Shown one piece after another: positions 29,387 through 37,230 of a stretch of DNA of 64,000 bases (position 1 is its first letter; each line of letters opens with the position of its first letter). Source of the DNA: Achromobacter sp. Bel (GTDB lineage: Bacteria > Pseudomonadota > Gammaproteobacteria > Burkholderiales > Burkholderiaceae_B); assembly GCF_012928505.1 (NCBI RefSeq), contig NZ_JABBJN010000005.1, forward strand, positions 62,001 through 126,000. The letters are read 5' to 3'. The position numbers were made by a program, and so were the translations under genes. The notes under the pieces are model-generated. The model had not been told where the DNA came from, made no database searches, and saw nothing but the letters and a program-made list of their open reading frames with translations.

Positions 29387-30886
29387 CTAGAAACGGGCGA
29401 GATCGGGAAAACGCAGCTCGCCCGCATGGACATGCATCTTGCCGTACTCGGCGCAGCGGGCCAGCGTGGGAATGACTTTTTCAGGATTCAGCAGGCACGG
29501 CGGGTCGAATGCCCGCTTGACCGCCAGGAACGCGTCGAGTTCTTCGCGAGAGAATTGCACGCACATTTGATTTATCTTCTCCATACCCACACCGTGCTCT
29601 CCGGTCACGGTCCCTCCGACTTGCACGCACAGTTCGAGAATGGCCGCGCCGAACTTCTCGGCCCGCTCCACCTCGTCCGGCTTGTTCGAATCGAACAGAA
29701 TCAGCGGATGCAGATTGCCGTCGCCCGCGTGGAACACGTTGGCGCAACGCAAGCCGAATTCATCTTCCATCTGTTCAATGGCGCCCAGCACGCGCGCCAG
29801 ATGGCGGCGCGGAATCGTGCCGTCCATGCAGTAGTAATCCGGCGACACGCGACCCGCGGCCGGGAATGCGTTCTTGCGGCCGGCCCAGAACTTGAGCCGT
29901 TCGGCCTCGGAGGTGGACACCTGGCAGCGCGTGGCGCCGGCGGCGCGGAACACCGCTTCCATCCGGGCGATTTCGTGCGCGACCTCTTCGGGCGTGCCGT
30001 CGGACTCGCACAGCAGGATCGCTTGCGCGTCCATGTCGTAACCGGCGCGCACGAAGGGCTCGACCATGTGCGTGGCGCGGCGGTCCATCATTTCCAGCCC
30101 GGCCGGGATCATGCCCGCGGCGATCACTTGCGTGACGGCGTTGCCGGCCGCCTCGACGCTGGAAAAGCTGGCCATCACGACCTGCGCGCATGCCGGCTTG
30201 GGAATCAGTTTGACCGTGACTTCGGTAACCACGCCCAGCATGCCTTCCGATCCGATGAAGACCGACAGCAGATCCAGGCCCGGCGCGTCCGGCGCTTCGG
30301 AACCCAGTTCGACGACCTCGCCGTCGATCGTGACCACGCGCACCCGCAGCACGTTGTGCACGGTCAGGCCGTACTTCAGGCAATGCACGCCGCCGGAATT
30401 CTCAGCGACGTTGCCGCCGATCGAACAGGCGATCTGGCTGGAGGGATCGGGCGCGTAGTACAGCCCGTAAGGCGAGGCCGCTTCCGAAATAGCCAGATTA
30501 CGCACCCCGGGCTGCACGATCGCCGTGGCGCTGGCCAGATCGATATGCTTGATGCGGTTGAACTTCGACAAGCCAAGCAGCACGCCCTGGCTATGTGGCA
30601 TGGCGCCGCCCGACAGGCCGGTGCCGGCGCCGCGCGCGACGATGGGCGCATTCAAGCGCTTGCAGATGCGCATGACGGCCTGCACCTGCTCTTCGGTTTC
30701 GGGCAGTGCAACAACGGCAGGCAACGCGCGATACAGCGACAGGCCGTCGCACTCGTAGGGACGCGTGTCTTCTTCGCGGAATAATACGCAGTGCGCGGGC
30801 AACGCGGCCGACAACGCCTCGATGAGCTGCTGCAACGAATAAGGCGCCTGCACTTGTGCCAGGCCGGTTTCGACCAGTGAATTCAT
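29387..30886 (-). CDS. glcD: Glycolate oxidase subunit GlcD
   Basis: This is the catalytic flavoprotein (499 residues, equal to E. coli GlcD). The PCMH FAD-binding motif reads ARGAGTGLSGGAMPHSQGVL, with GGNVAENSGGVHCLKYG downstream. The C-terminal FAD-oxidase domain ends with HAGDGNLHPLILFD and TGEHGVGMEKI, which carry the metal- and substrate-binding His and Glu. It is the first gene of glcDEF. No GlcC-like FadR/GntR regulator is beside it; the IclR gene just upstream on the same strand ends 131 bp away and belongs to another unit. Confidence 0.96.
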   Translation of the reverse strand: MNSLVETGLAQVQAPYSLQQLIEALSAALPAHCVLFREEDTRPYECDGLSLYRALPAVVALPETEEQVQAVMRICKRLNAPIVARGAGTGLSGGAMPHSQGVLLGLSKFNRIKHIDLASATAIVQPGVRNLAISEAASPYGLYYAPDPSSQIACSIGGNVAENSGGVHCLKYGLTVHNVLRVRVVTIDGEVVELGSEAPDAPGLDLLSVFIGSEGMLGVVTEVTVKLIPKPACAQVVMASFSSVEAAGNAVTQVIAAGMIPAGLEMMDRRATHMVEPFVRAGYDMDAQAILLCESDGTPEEVAHEIARMEAVFRAAGATRCQVSTSEAERLKFWAGRKNAFPAAGRVSPDYYCMDGTIPRRHLARVLGAIEQMEDEFGLRCANVFHAGDGNLHPLILFDSNKPDEVERAEKFGAAILELCVQVGGTVTGEHGVGMEKINQMCVQFSREELDAFLAVKRAFDPPCLLNPEKVIPTLARCAEYGKMHVHAGELRFPDLARF

Positions 30887-31017
30887 GAGCGCAACAATAG
30901 CGCGACCAGTCCCTTAAAACAGGCCGGGATTTACCCGCATCCAATGGACTATCCCCGTTGCGCACACGTAACCAGCGGTAATCCCGACAGTGTTTGTCGT
31001 GGAAAAGCCGCAGCCGT

Positions 31018-31863
31018 TCAGCCCGAGAAATCCAGCAACGCCAGCTTTCTTGAGATGGCCGCGCAGGTGTCGACCAGCGGCTTGATATAGCTGTCGGTGC
31101 GATTGGCGCTCATGCGGAACGCCGGAATGCTCAAGCTGGCACACGCGACCGGCGCGCCCTGCTTGTCAGTGATGGCGCAACCGAAGCAGAAGATGTCCTT
31201 CTCGTTCTCTTCGCGGTCTTCCGCGTAGCCCTGCCGGCGCACCTGTTCCAGCTCGTGGCGCAAGGCCTGCGGCGTGCGTAGCGTGGCGTCGGTGAACACC
31301 TTGAAATCCAGCGCCTGGATCACGGCGTCGCGCTCAGGCAGAGGCAGCAGCGCCAGGTAGGCCTTGCCAACCGAACTGGAATACAGGGTGACACGGCTGC
31401 CCAACCGCGAATTCATGCGCACGGCCTTGGGGCTTTCCAGTTTGTCGATATAGGTCATTTCGAACCGGTCGGGCACAGCCAGATGCACAGTCTCCTGCGT
31501 CAATGCCCGCAGATCGAACAGGTGGTCTTTGCACAGCTGCCGGATGTCGGAGCTTTCCAGCGCGCGGCTGGCCAGGCTGACCAGCCGCGGCCCCAGTCCG
31601 AACGACTGGCCATTGCGTTTGGGCACCAGCATTTGTTCGGCTATCAGCGCCTCGACAATGCGGTAGATCGTCGGGCGCGGATAGCCCAGCCGGGCGCTCA
31701 GCTCGTTCACCGTCCAGGCAGTATCGCCACCCAGCGCGATGGCGTCGAGCACGCGCATGAACTTGGAGAAAGAGGCGGTGCCGGCGACGGCCGGCGCTGC
31801 AACCGATGCAGTCGGCGCGGCCTCTGCGGCGGCGCGGGGGGGCTTCACGCGGGGGACTTTCAT
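31018..31863 (-). CDS. IclR family transcriptional regulator (cluster 1)
   Basis: The 281-residue protein has an Ala/Pro-rich N-terminal tail, then the IclR winged helix (WTVNELSARLGYPRPTIYRIVEAL) and the effector-binding domain (VTLYSSSVGKAYLALLPLPERDAVI, later DIFCFGCAITDKQGAPVACASLSIP). It is the last gene of a four-gene minus-strand unit with an SDR, a cupin and a Bug receptor. It therefore probably controls that unit and itself, with the palindrome at 34205-34217 as a candidate target. The start at 31863 is the first ATG that keeps the basic tail; codons further upstream overlap the SDR gene. Confidence 0.9.
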   Translation of the reverse strand: MKVPRVKPPRAAAEAAPTASVAAPAVAGTASFSKFMRVLDAIALGGDTAWTVNELSARLGYPRPTIYRIVEALIAEQMLVPKRNGQSFGLGPRLVSLASRALESSDIRQLCKDHLFDLRALTQETVHLAVPDRFEMTYIDKLESPKAVRMNSRLGSRVTLYSSSVGKAYLALLPLPERDAVIQALDFKVFTDATLRTPQALRHELEQVRRQGYAEDREENEKDIFCFGCAITDKQGAPVACASLSIPAFRMSANRTDSYIKPLVDTCAAISRKLALLDFSG

Positions 31864-31907
31864 TGACGGTTTCCGTGACAAAGCACGCCGGCGGGCCGGC
31901 GCGCGGG

Positions 31908-32624
31908 TCAGGTTACCATGTAGCCGCCATCCACCGGCATCACCACGCCCGTCATGAACGCCGATGCCGGCGAACACAGGAACATGACCGCCTGCGCCAC
32001 ATCATCCGGCGTGCCCCAGCGCTTGAGCGGCGTGCGTTCCAGGATGCGCGAGGCGCGCGCCGGATCCTTCTGCAAGGCCTCTGTCAGCGGCGTGGCGATC
32101 CACCCCGGCGCCACCGCATTGACCCGGATATCTGCATCGGCATAAGCAATGGCAAGCGACTTCGTCAGTTGCGCCACCCCGCCCTTGCTCGCGCTATAAG
32201 CCGGCACCAGGCCGCCGCCAAAGAAGCTCAGCATCGACGCCGTGTTCACGATGCACCCCTTGGCGCGCGCCAGCTGCGGCCGCAACGCTTCGCACACGCG
32301 CATGGTGCCGGTCAGATTGATGTCCAGCACGCGCTCGAACACCGGCAGCTTGAACTCCTCTTGCCGGAAGATCACCCCGGCGCAATTGACCAGGATGTCC
32401 AAGCGTTCCAGCGTGGCGGCAAACGCCCCAACGTCTTCCGCTTGCGTGACGTCCAGCGTCGCCACCTCCACGCCGGCCGGCGGCGCTTCGGCCGATGGCA
32501 GCCCCACCGCGATCACGCGCGCGCCCAGTTGCGCCAGCGCTTCGGCCACGCCCCGGCCCAGCCCCTGGGTGCCCCCCGTGACCACCGCGGTCTTTCCCTT
32601 GAACAGCCCTGCTTGAAAGCTCAT
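31908..32624 (-). CDS. SDR family dehydrogenase/reductase (cluster 1)
   Basis: A classical short-chain dehydrogenase of 238 residues. The cofactor loop is VVTGGTQGLGRGVAEAL, followed by LVNCAGVI (the NNAG position, with Cys), the catalytic serine in NTASMLSFFGGG and the YSASKGG Tyr/Lys pair, and it ends VVMPVDGGYMVT. Cofactor preference is unclear; no Asp at the end of strand 2 is evident. The start at 32624 follows GAGGAAG. It lies ten bases after the cupin gene, so they are one transcript and probably act on the same substrate. Confidence 0.92.
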   Translation of the reverse strand: MSFQAGLFKGKTAVVTGGTQGLGRGVAEALAQLGARVIAVGLPSAEAPPAGVEVATLDVTQAEDVGAFAATLERLDILVNCAGVIFRQEEFKLPVFERVLDINLTGTMRVCEALRPQLARAKGCIVNTASMLSFFGGGLVPAYSASKGGVAQLTKSLAIAYADADIRVNAVAPGWIATPLTEALQKDPARASRILERTPLKRWGTPDDVAQAVMFLCSPASAFMTGVVMPVDGGYMVT

Positions 32625-32634
32625 GGCGACTTCC

Positions 32635-33153
32635 TCAGCGGATGAACTGGTCGACATAGTCCGTCCCCAGTCCCACGCTTTCGTAGTGCTTGCGGCACAT
32701 GTCCAGCTTGGTGAACACGTCTTCATAGCCCGTGTGGCGGCCTTCGCTGTCGCAGTAGTACATGACGCCGTTGACCTGGAACATCGTGATCATTTCCTCC
32801 ACGTCTTCCGGGACGTACAAGGTGTGCGTTTCGCCCGGGGGCTCAAAAACGTAGCTGCCTTCGCGGGCGATCCAGTCATGCTCCAGATAACGCCACGATC
32901 CCTTGATGACATAGCCATGCACCGCCTGCGGATGGCGGTGGCAGCTCAGCACGCCCGACTTGCGCACACGCAGCAGGTTCATCCAGTAGCCCTGCGACAC
33001 GTTCAGACAGAGCGGCCGGAACCACACGTTTTCGGCCTGGGGCACCCAGACGCGCTCGTCGTCGGGAATCACTTGCGGCACGACGATGTCGGGCAGCGCT
33101 TCCTTGGGGTTGGGGTAACGATAGGGGGTAGGCACAGCGGTCGTTTGGCTCAT
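32635..33153 (-). CDS. Cupin protein, 2,4'-dihydroxyacetophenone dioxygenase-like (cluster 1)
   Basis: The 172-residue protein resembles the ChrR/DAD-like cupin family whose studied member cleaves the C-C bond of 2,4'-dihydroxyacetophenone with an Fe centre. Probable metal ligands are His72 and His74 in LSCHRHPQAVHGYVI and His110 in FEPPGETHTLYV. The pattern GSWRYLEHDWIAREGSYVFE is typical of this family. The actual substrate is not known; the family name is a guide only. It starts six bases downstream of the Bug receptor gene and ends ten bases before the SDR gene. Confidence 0.8.
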   Translation of the reverse strand: MSQTTAVPTPYRYPNPKEALPDIVVPQVIPDDERVWVPQAENVWFRPLCLNVSQGYWMNLLRVRKSGVLSCHRHPQAVHGYVIKGSWRYLEHDWIAREGSYVFEPPGETHTLYVPEDVEEMITMFQVNGVMYYCDSEGRHTGYEDVFTKLDMCRKHYESVGLGTDYVDQFIR

Positions 33154-33158
33154 AGGGC

Positions 33159-34124
33159 TTACTTGATGCTCAAGGTTTTCAGGACTTGCGCGTAGTCGGC
33201 GGTCTCGGCCGCCATCTTCTTTTCGAAGGTATCGCCGTCGGCGTAGACGTAGCCCAGGTTCTGGGCCTTGATCGCCGAGATCAGCTGCGGGTCCTGCCCC
33301 ACTTTCTCGAAGACTTCCTTCAGCTTGGCCACGGTCGCCGGCGGCATGCCTTTCGGACCGGCGATGCCGCGCCAGGTGCCGTACGTCACGTCCAGGCCCT
33401 TCTCCTTGGCCGTGGGCACGTCCGGGAATTCCGGCACGCGTTTGTCACTCATCAGGACCAGCAGGCGCAGCTTGCCGGCACGCACGTACTCGGATGCTTC
33501 GGCGGGACTCGTCGCGACCGCGTCCAGCTGTCCGCCCAACAGATTCAACAGGGCGGGCCCGGAACCTGGAAACGGGATGTGCGTGAAGCGGGTATCGGAC
33601 TTGACCTCGAAGGCGCTCAGCGCCACGTCATAGATGGAGCCCGTACCCGAGGTGCCGACGTTCATCGTGGCCGGCGCCTTCTTGGCCGCGGCCATGAATT
33701 CCTCAAGCGTCTTGTAGGGCGAATTGACCGGCACGACGATCGCGGCGGGATCGGCGTTCAGCTGCACCAGCGGCGTGTAATCCTTGTAGGTATGGTCGAA
33801 CAGGCCCAGCAACGGCAGGATCACGAACTCCGCCGTCACGACGGTCAGCGTGTGGCCGTCGTTCTTGCTGTTTGCCACGTACTTCCAGCCCACCGCGCCG
33901 CCCGCGCCGGCCTTGTTCAACACCACCATCCCTTTGGGGAAATACTGTGCCGACACCTTGGCGAAGGTGCGCGCGACGGCGTCGGTGCCGCCCCCCGGCT
34001 GGAAGGGCACCACCAGCGTGACCGGCTGGTTCGGATAGTTGTCCGCCTGCGCATGCGCCGGCAGCGCCCCCGTCAGGCCGACCACGATCAGGCCGGCCGC
34101 CATCAAACCTTGTCTCTTCAACAT
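33159..34124 (-). CDS. Bug/TctC family receptor (cluster 1)
   Basis: The 321-residue periplasmic receptor has a signal peptide ending near AHA-QA, then NYPNQPVTLVVPFQPGGGTDAVAR, and GGAVGWKYVANSKNDGHTL. It is the first gene of the unit Bug receptor-cupin-SDR-IclR and most likely captures the compound degraded by that unit. No TctAB genes are nearby. The 241-bp upstream region contains a perfect 13-bp palindrome that may be the IclR operator. Confidence 0.92.
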   Translation of the reverse strand: MLKRQGLMAAGLIVVGLTGALPAHAQADNYPNQPVTLVVPFQPGGGTDAVARTFAKVSAQYFPKGMVVLNKAGAGGAVGWKYVANSKNDGHTLTVVTAEFVILPLLGLFDHTYKDYTPLVQLNADPAAIVVPVNSPYKTLEEFMAAAKKAPATMNVGTSGTGSIYDVALSAFEVKSDTRFTHIPFPGSGPALLNLLGGQLDAVATSPAEASEYVRAGKLRLLVLMSDKRVPEFPDVPTAKEKGLDVTYGTWRGIAGPKGMPPATVAKLKEVFEKVGQDPQLISAIKAQNLGYVYADGDTFEKKMAAETADYAQVLKTLSIK

Positions 34125-34204
34125 CCTTGCCTCCTTGGTTCAGGGCGCGCCTTCTACCGAGGCATCGTCCGTTTTTGGATTTTCCGCAGACGTTTTTCTC
34201 AATA

Positions 34205-34217
34205 TCCATAATATGGA
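34205..34217. promoter_or_regulatory. 13-bp palindrome, candidate IclR operator
   Basis: TCCATA-A-TATGGA lies about 80 bp upstream of the first gene of cluster 1. On the minus strand it contains TATTAT, a possible -10 element. Confidence 0.45.
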
Positions 34218-34297
34218 CATTTGTCTACGAAAAATAAGCGTAAAGGATTTGACGACAGGTGTCACTGGAAATCGAGATGGCCCGCCCCGCTCCAGGC

Positions 34298-34329
34298 AAA
34301 AAAAACCGACGGGCCATGCCGTCGGCTTT
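34298..34329 (-). terminator. Intrinsic terminator after the FAD oxidase gene
   Basis: On the minus strand a 7-bp stem (CCGACGG / CCGTCGG) is followed by eight T residues. Confidence 0.85.
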
Positions 34330-34365
34330 TGGGGGAATGCAGGCGGCGCAGCCGCCGCGCGGCGT

Positions 34366-35775
34366 TTACCAGGACACGATCTTGCCCGGGTTCAGGATGT
34401 TGTGCGGATCAAACGCATGCTTCAGGCTGCGCATCAGGTCCAGCGCATCCTCGCCGTGTTCTTCCGCCATGAACTGCATCTTGTGCAGACCCACGCCGTG
34501 CTCGCCCGTGCAGGTGCCATCCGCAGCGATCGCACGGCGCACCAAGTTGTGGTTGATCGCTTCGGACTCTTCCCATTCCTTCGGATTCTCCGCGTCCAAC
34601 AGCATCAGCACATGGAAATTGCCGTCGCCGACGTGGCCGACGATGGTGTACGGAAAACTTGCGCGGTCCAGTTCCTCGACCGTGTCGCGCACGCAGTCGG
34701 CCAGGCGCGAGATCGGCACGCAAACGTCGGTGGTGCTGGCGCGGCAGCCGGGCCGCAATTGCAGGCCGGCGAAGTAGGCGTTGTGGCGGGCGGTCCAGAG
34801 ACGGCTGCGGTCTTCGGGACGCTCGGCCCATTCGAAGTCCATGCCGCCGTGCTCGGCCGTGATGGCCTGCACCGTTTCGGCCTGCTCCTGGACGCCGGCC
34901 GGGCTGCCGTGGAACTCAAACACCAGCAACGGCGTTTCACGCAAGGTCAGCTTGCTGTACTGGTTGACCGAACGCACGCTGGCAGCGTCCATGAACTCGA
35001 CGCGCGCGATTGGCACGCCCATCTGGATGATCTCGATCACGCTCTGGACCGCATCGTCCAGGGTGGGGAAATTGCAGACTGCGGCGGACACGGCCTCGGG
35101 TTGCGGATACAGGCGCACCGTTACTTCCGTGATGATGCCAAGCGTGCCTTCGCTGCCGATGAAAATGCGCGTCAGGTCGTAGCCCGCCGACGATTTGCGC
35201 GCGCGACCCGCCGTGCGAATGATGCGGCCGTCGGCCGTCACGACCGTCAGCGACATGACGTTTTCGCGCATGGTGCCATAGCGCACGGCGTTGGTGCCCG
35301 ATGCGCGCGTGGCGGCCATGCCGCCCAGGCTGGCGTCGGCGCCCGGGTCGATCGGGAAGAACAGTCCGGTGCTGCGGATTTCCTCGTTCAGCTGCTTGCG
35401 CAGCACGCCGGCCTGCACCGTGGCCGTCAGGTCTTCGGCGTTGATCGCCAGCACCTTGTTCATTTGCGACAGGTCCAGGCTGATGCCGCCCTGGATCGCC
35501 AGGACGTGGCCTTCGAGCGAGGAGCCCGCGCCGTAGGGAATCAGCGGGACATGATGCGTGTTGCACAGCTTGGCGATCTCGGCCACTTCTTCGGTGGTGT
35601 GCGCGAAGACGACGGCGTCGGGCAACATGGGCGGATACGGCGATTCGTCGCGCCCATGGTGTTCGCGCACGGCGGAAGACTCGGACAGGCGGTCGCCGAA
35701 GCGCGCGCGCAAGGCATCCAGACAGGCGGCCGGCACCGGGCGGCGCAACGTTTCAGCGTGCAGGGGAGCATTCAT
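34366..35775 (-). CDS. FAD-linked D-lactate dehydrogenase/glycolate oxidase-type protein
   Basis: A 469-residue member of the GlcD/D-lactate dehydrogenase (cytochrome) family. The PCMH region reads PYGAGSSLEGHVLAIQGG and GGMAATRASGTNAVRYGTM. The C-terminal domain ends with VGHVGDGNFHVLMLL and CTGEHGVGLHKMQF, then AFDPHNILNPGKIV. It is distinct from the GlcD at 29387 and has no GlcE/F partners, which favours a D-lactate (or other 2-hydroxyacid) dehydrogenase giving electrons to cytochrome c or quinone. It follows aroG by 103 bp on the same strand and ends at its own terminator. Confidence 0.88.
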   Translation of the reverse strand: MNAPLHAETLRRPVPAACLDALRARFGDRLSESSAVREHHGRDESPYPPMLPDAVVFAHTTEEVAEIAKLCNTHHVPLIPYGAGSSLEGHVLAIQGGISLDLSQMNKVLAINAEDLTATVQAGVLRKQLNEEIRSTGLFFPIDPGADASLGGMAATRASGTNAVRYGTMRENVMSLTVVTADGRIIRTAGRARKSSAGYDLTRIFIGSEGTLGIITEVTVRLYPQPEAVSAAVCNFPTLDDAVQSVIEIIQMGVPIARVEFMDAASVRSVNQYSKLTLRETPLLVFEFHGSPAGVQEQAETVQAITAEHGGMDFEWAERPEDRSRLWTARHNAYFAGLQLRPGCRASTTDVCVPISRLADCVRDTVEELDRASFPYTIVGHVGDGNFHVLMLLDAENPKEWEESEAINHNLVRRAIAADGTCTGEHGVGLHKMQFMAEEHGEDALDLMRSLKHAFDPHNILNPGKIVSW

Positions 35776-35878
35776 GATCAGCGTGTTCTCGGGGTTCGGT
35801 AACCGAATATTCTACGCCGCCGCGCGTGCTGCGCCGCACACCGCCCCAGGCAGGCGATGCGCGGCGCGCGCACGGGCG

Positions 35879-36952
35879 TTATTTGCCGGAGGTCAGCGCG
35901 ACCCGGCGGCGCTCGCGCACCGCGTGCGCCAGGCGTTCCAGCACAGCCACCGACGCGTCCCAATCGATGCAGCCGTCGGTGATGCTCTGACCGTAGACCA
36001 GCGGCTTGCCCGGCACCATGTCCTGGCGTCCGCCCAGCAGGTGGCTTTCCACCATCACGCCAACCAGGCGCGCGTCGCCCGCTTCCATCTGGCGTGCCAC
36101 GTCATCGATCACCCGCGGCTGGTTTTCAGGGTCCTTGCTGCTGTTGGCATGGCTGGCGTCCACCATGATGCGTTGCGCCAGGCCGGCCTTGGACACGTCC
36201 TGGCAGGCGGCGTCGACGCTGGCGGCGTCATAGTTCGGTGTTTTGCCGCCGCGCAGGATGACGTGGCAGTCTTCGTTGCCGGCCGTAGACACGATCGCCG
36301 AATGCCCGCCCTTGGTCACCGACAGGAAATGGTGCGGCTGCGATGCGGCCTTGATGGCGTCGACCGCGATCTTCACGTTGCCGTCCGTGCCATTCTTGAA
36401 TCCCACCGGACACGACAGGCCCGACGCCAATTCGCGATGCACCTGGCTTTCCGTCGTCCGAGCCCCGATCGCCCCCCAGGAGACCAGATCCGCGATGTAC
36501 TGTGGCGTAATCATGTCCAGGAACTCGCAACCCGCCGGCAGCCCCAGGCTGTTGATGTCCAGCAGCAGTTCGCGGGCCACGCGCACGCCCTTGTTGATGT
36601 CGAAGCTGCCGTCCAGGTCCGGATCGTTGATCAGCCCCTTCCAGCCCACCGTCGTGCGCGGCTTTTCGAAGTACACGCGCATCACGATTTCCAGGTCGGC
36701 GCTCAAGCGGTCACGCACCGGCTTCAGGCGCTTGGCATATTCGATGGCGGCACGCGTGTCATGGATTGAACACGGCCCGATCACGACGATCATGCGGTCG
36801 TCCATGCCGTGCAGGATGCGGTGCATGCCCTGGCGGGCGGCGAATACGGTGTCGGACGCCTCCTTCGTGCACGCGAACTCGCGCATCACATGCGCGGGCG
36901 GGTTCAATTCCTTGATTTCTCGGATACGAAGGTCGTCGGTATTGTGTGACAC
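35879..36952 (-). CDS. aroG: 3-deoxy-7-phosphoheptulonate synthase, AroG type
   Basis: This 357-residue class I DAHP synthase condenses phosphoenolpyruvate and erythrose 4-phosphate, the first step to aromatic amino acids. Very high similarity to E. coli AroG is readable: VVIGPCSIHD, MRVYFEKPRTTVGWKGLIND, GAIGARTTESQVHRELASG and ILRGGKTPNY. The start is GTG at 36952, seven bases after AGGAG, because the N-terminus NTDDLRIREIKELNPP matches the family there; an ATG-started longer frame would run through the terminator. A Phe/Tyr-rich leader frame and a terminator lie upstream, so expression is probably attenuated by charged tRNA supply. Confidence 0.97.
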   Translation of the reverse strand: MSHNTDDLRIREIKELNPPAHVMREFACTKEASDTVFAARQGMHRILHGMDDRMIVVIGPCSIHDTRAAIEYAKRLKPVRDRLSADLEIVMRVYFEKPRTTVGWKGLINDPDLDGSFDINKGVRVARELLLDINSLGLPAGCEFLDMITPQYIADLVSWGAIGARTTESQVHRELASGLSCPVGFKNGTDGNVKIAVDAIKAASQPHHFLSVTKGGHSAIVSTAGNEDCHVILRGGKTPNYDAASVDAACQDVSKAGLAQRIMVDASHANSSKDPENQPRVIDDVARQMEAGDARLVGVMVESHLLGGRQDMVPGKPLVYGQSITDGCIDWDASVAVLERLAHAVRERRRVALTSGK

Positions 36953-37018
36953 GGTACTGCTCCTGGGTTGCCCGCCAACGGGGTCCATCCCGATCGGTTT
37001 TCCCGATCCTGGCGGCAC

Positions 37019-37156
37019 AAAAAAAGCCGCCAGTTCGCTGGCGGCTTTTTTGGGGGGGATTCTTTCCAAACTTCAGATTGAGCGCATCCCTTCCTCCGCC
37101 AGCGGCTTCAGAAAACCATAAAAATAAAAATAAAAGGCGGGGGACGCGAATTTCAT
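37019..37156 (-). promoter_or_regulatory. Predicted aroG transcription attenuator
   Basis: On the minus strand a leader frame is followed by an intrinsic terminator: GCCGCCAG (37045-37038), loop CGAA, CTGGCGGC (37033-37026), then seven T residues. Inside the leader frame CTGGCGG (37102-37096) is perfectly complementary to CCGCCAG (37044-37038), the 5' arm of the terminator, and would form an antiterminator. CCGCC (37140-37136) can instead pair with GGCGG (37100-37096). These are regions 1, 2, 3 and 4 of a trp/pheA-type attenuator, with Phe and Tyr codons between regions 1 and 2. Confidence 0.78.
37073..37156 (-). CDS. aroG leader peptide (27 residues, Phe/Tyr-rich)
   Basis: A 27-codon frame begins MKFASPAFYFYFYGF and ends ...EEGMRSI with TGA. 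It holds five Phe and three Tyr codons, six of them as an alternating Phe-Tyr run at codons 8-13. A ribosome held there for want of charged tRNA-Phe or tRNA-Tyr would leave the antiterminator segment at codons 19-21 free. No strong ribosome site is visible. A possible extended -10 (TGCTAGAGT, 37173-37165) would start the RNA almost at the ATG, so it might be a leaderless message. Confidence 0.72.
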   Translation of the reverse strand: MKFASPAFYFYFYGFLKPLAEEGMRSI

Positions 37157-37182
37157 GGGGATTGACTCTAGCACAGTTTTTT

Positions 37183-37220
37183 CGGGCCGTCACATCGTTT
37201 TTGGGGGACGTGACGGCCCG
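37183..37220. promoter_or_regulatory. 11-bp perfect inverted repeat at the end of tldD and start of the aroG leader
   Basis: CGGGCCGTCAC and GTGACGGCCCG are separated by 16 bases. The repeat lies 11 bp past the tldD stop and overlaps the predicted -35 (GTGACG) of the leader promoter. It lacks a T-run in the tldD direction, so it could be a terminator stem, an operator, or both. Confidence 0.5.
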
Positions 37221-37230
37221 GCCATGACGC

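Noticed and set aside
34039-35802. Very long open frame antisense to the FAD oxidase (also similar ones antisense to glcD, PIN-PhoH and livHM)
   Set aside because: These are antisense shadows of high-GC coding sequence, rich in Arg/His/Gln with no domains, opposite clearly conserved genes.
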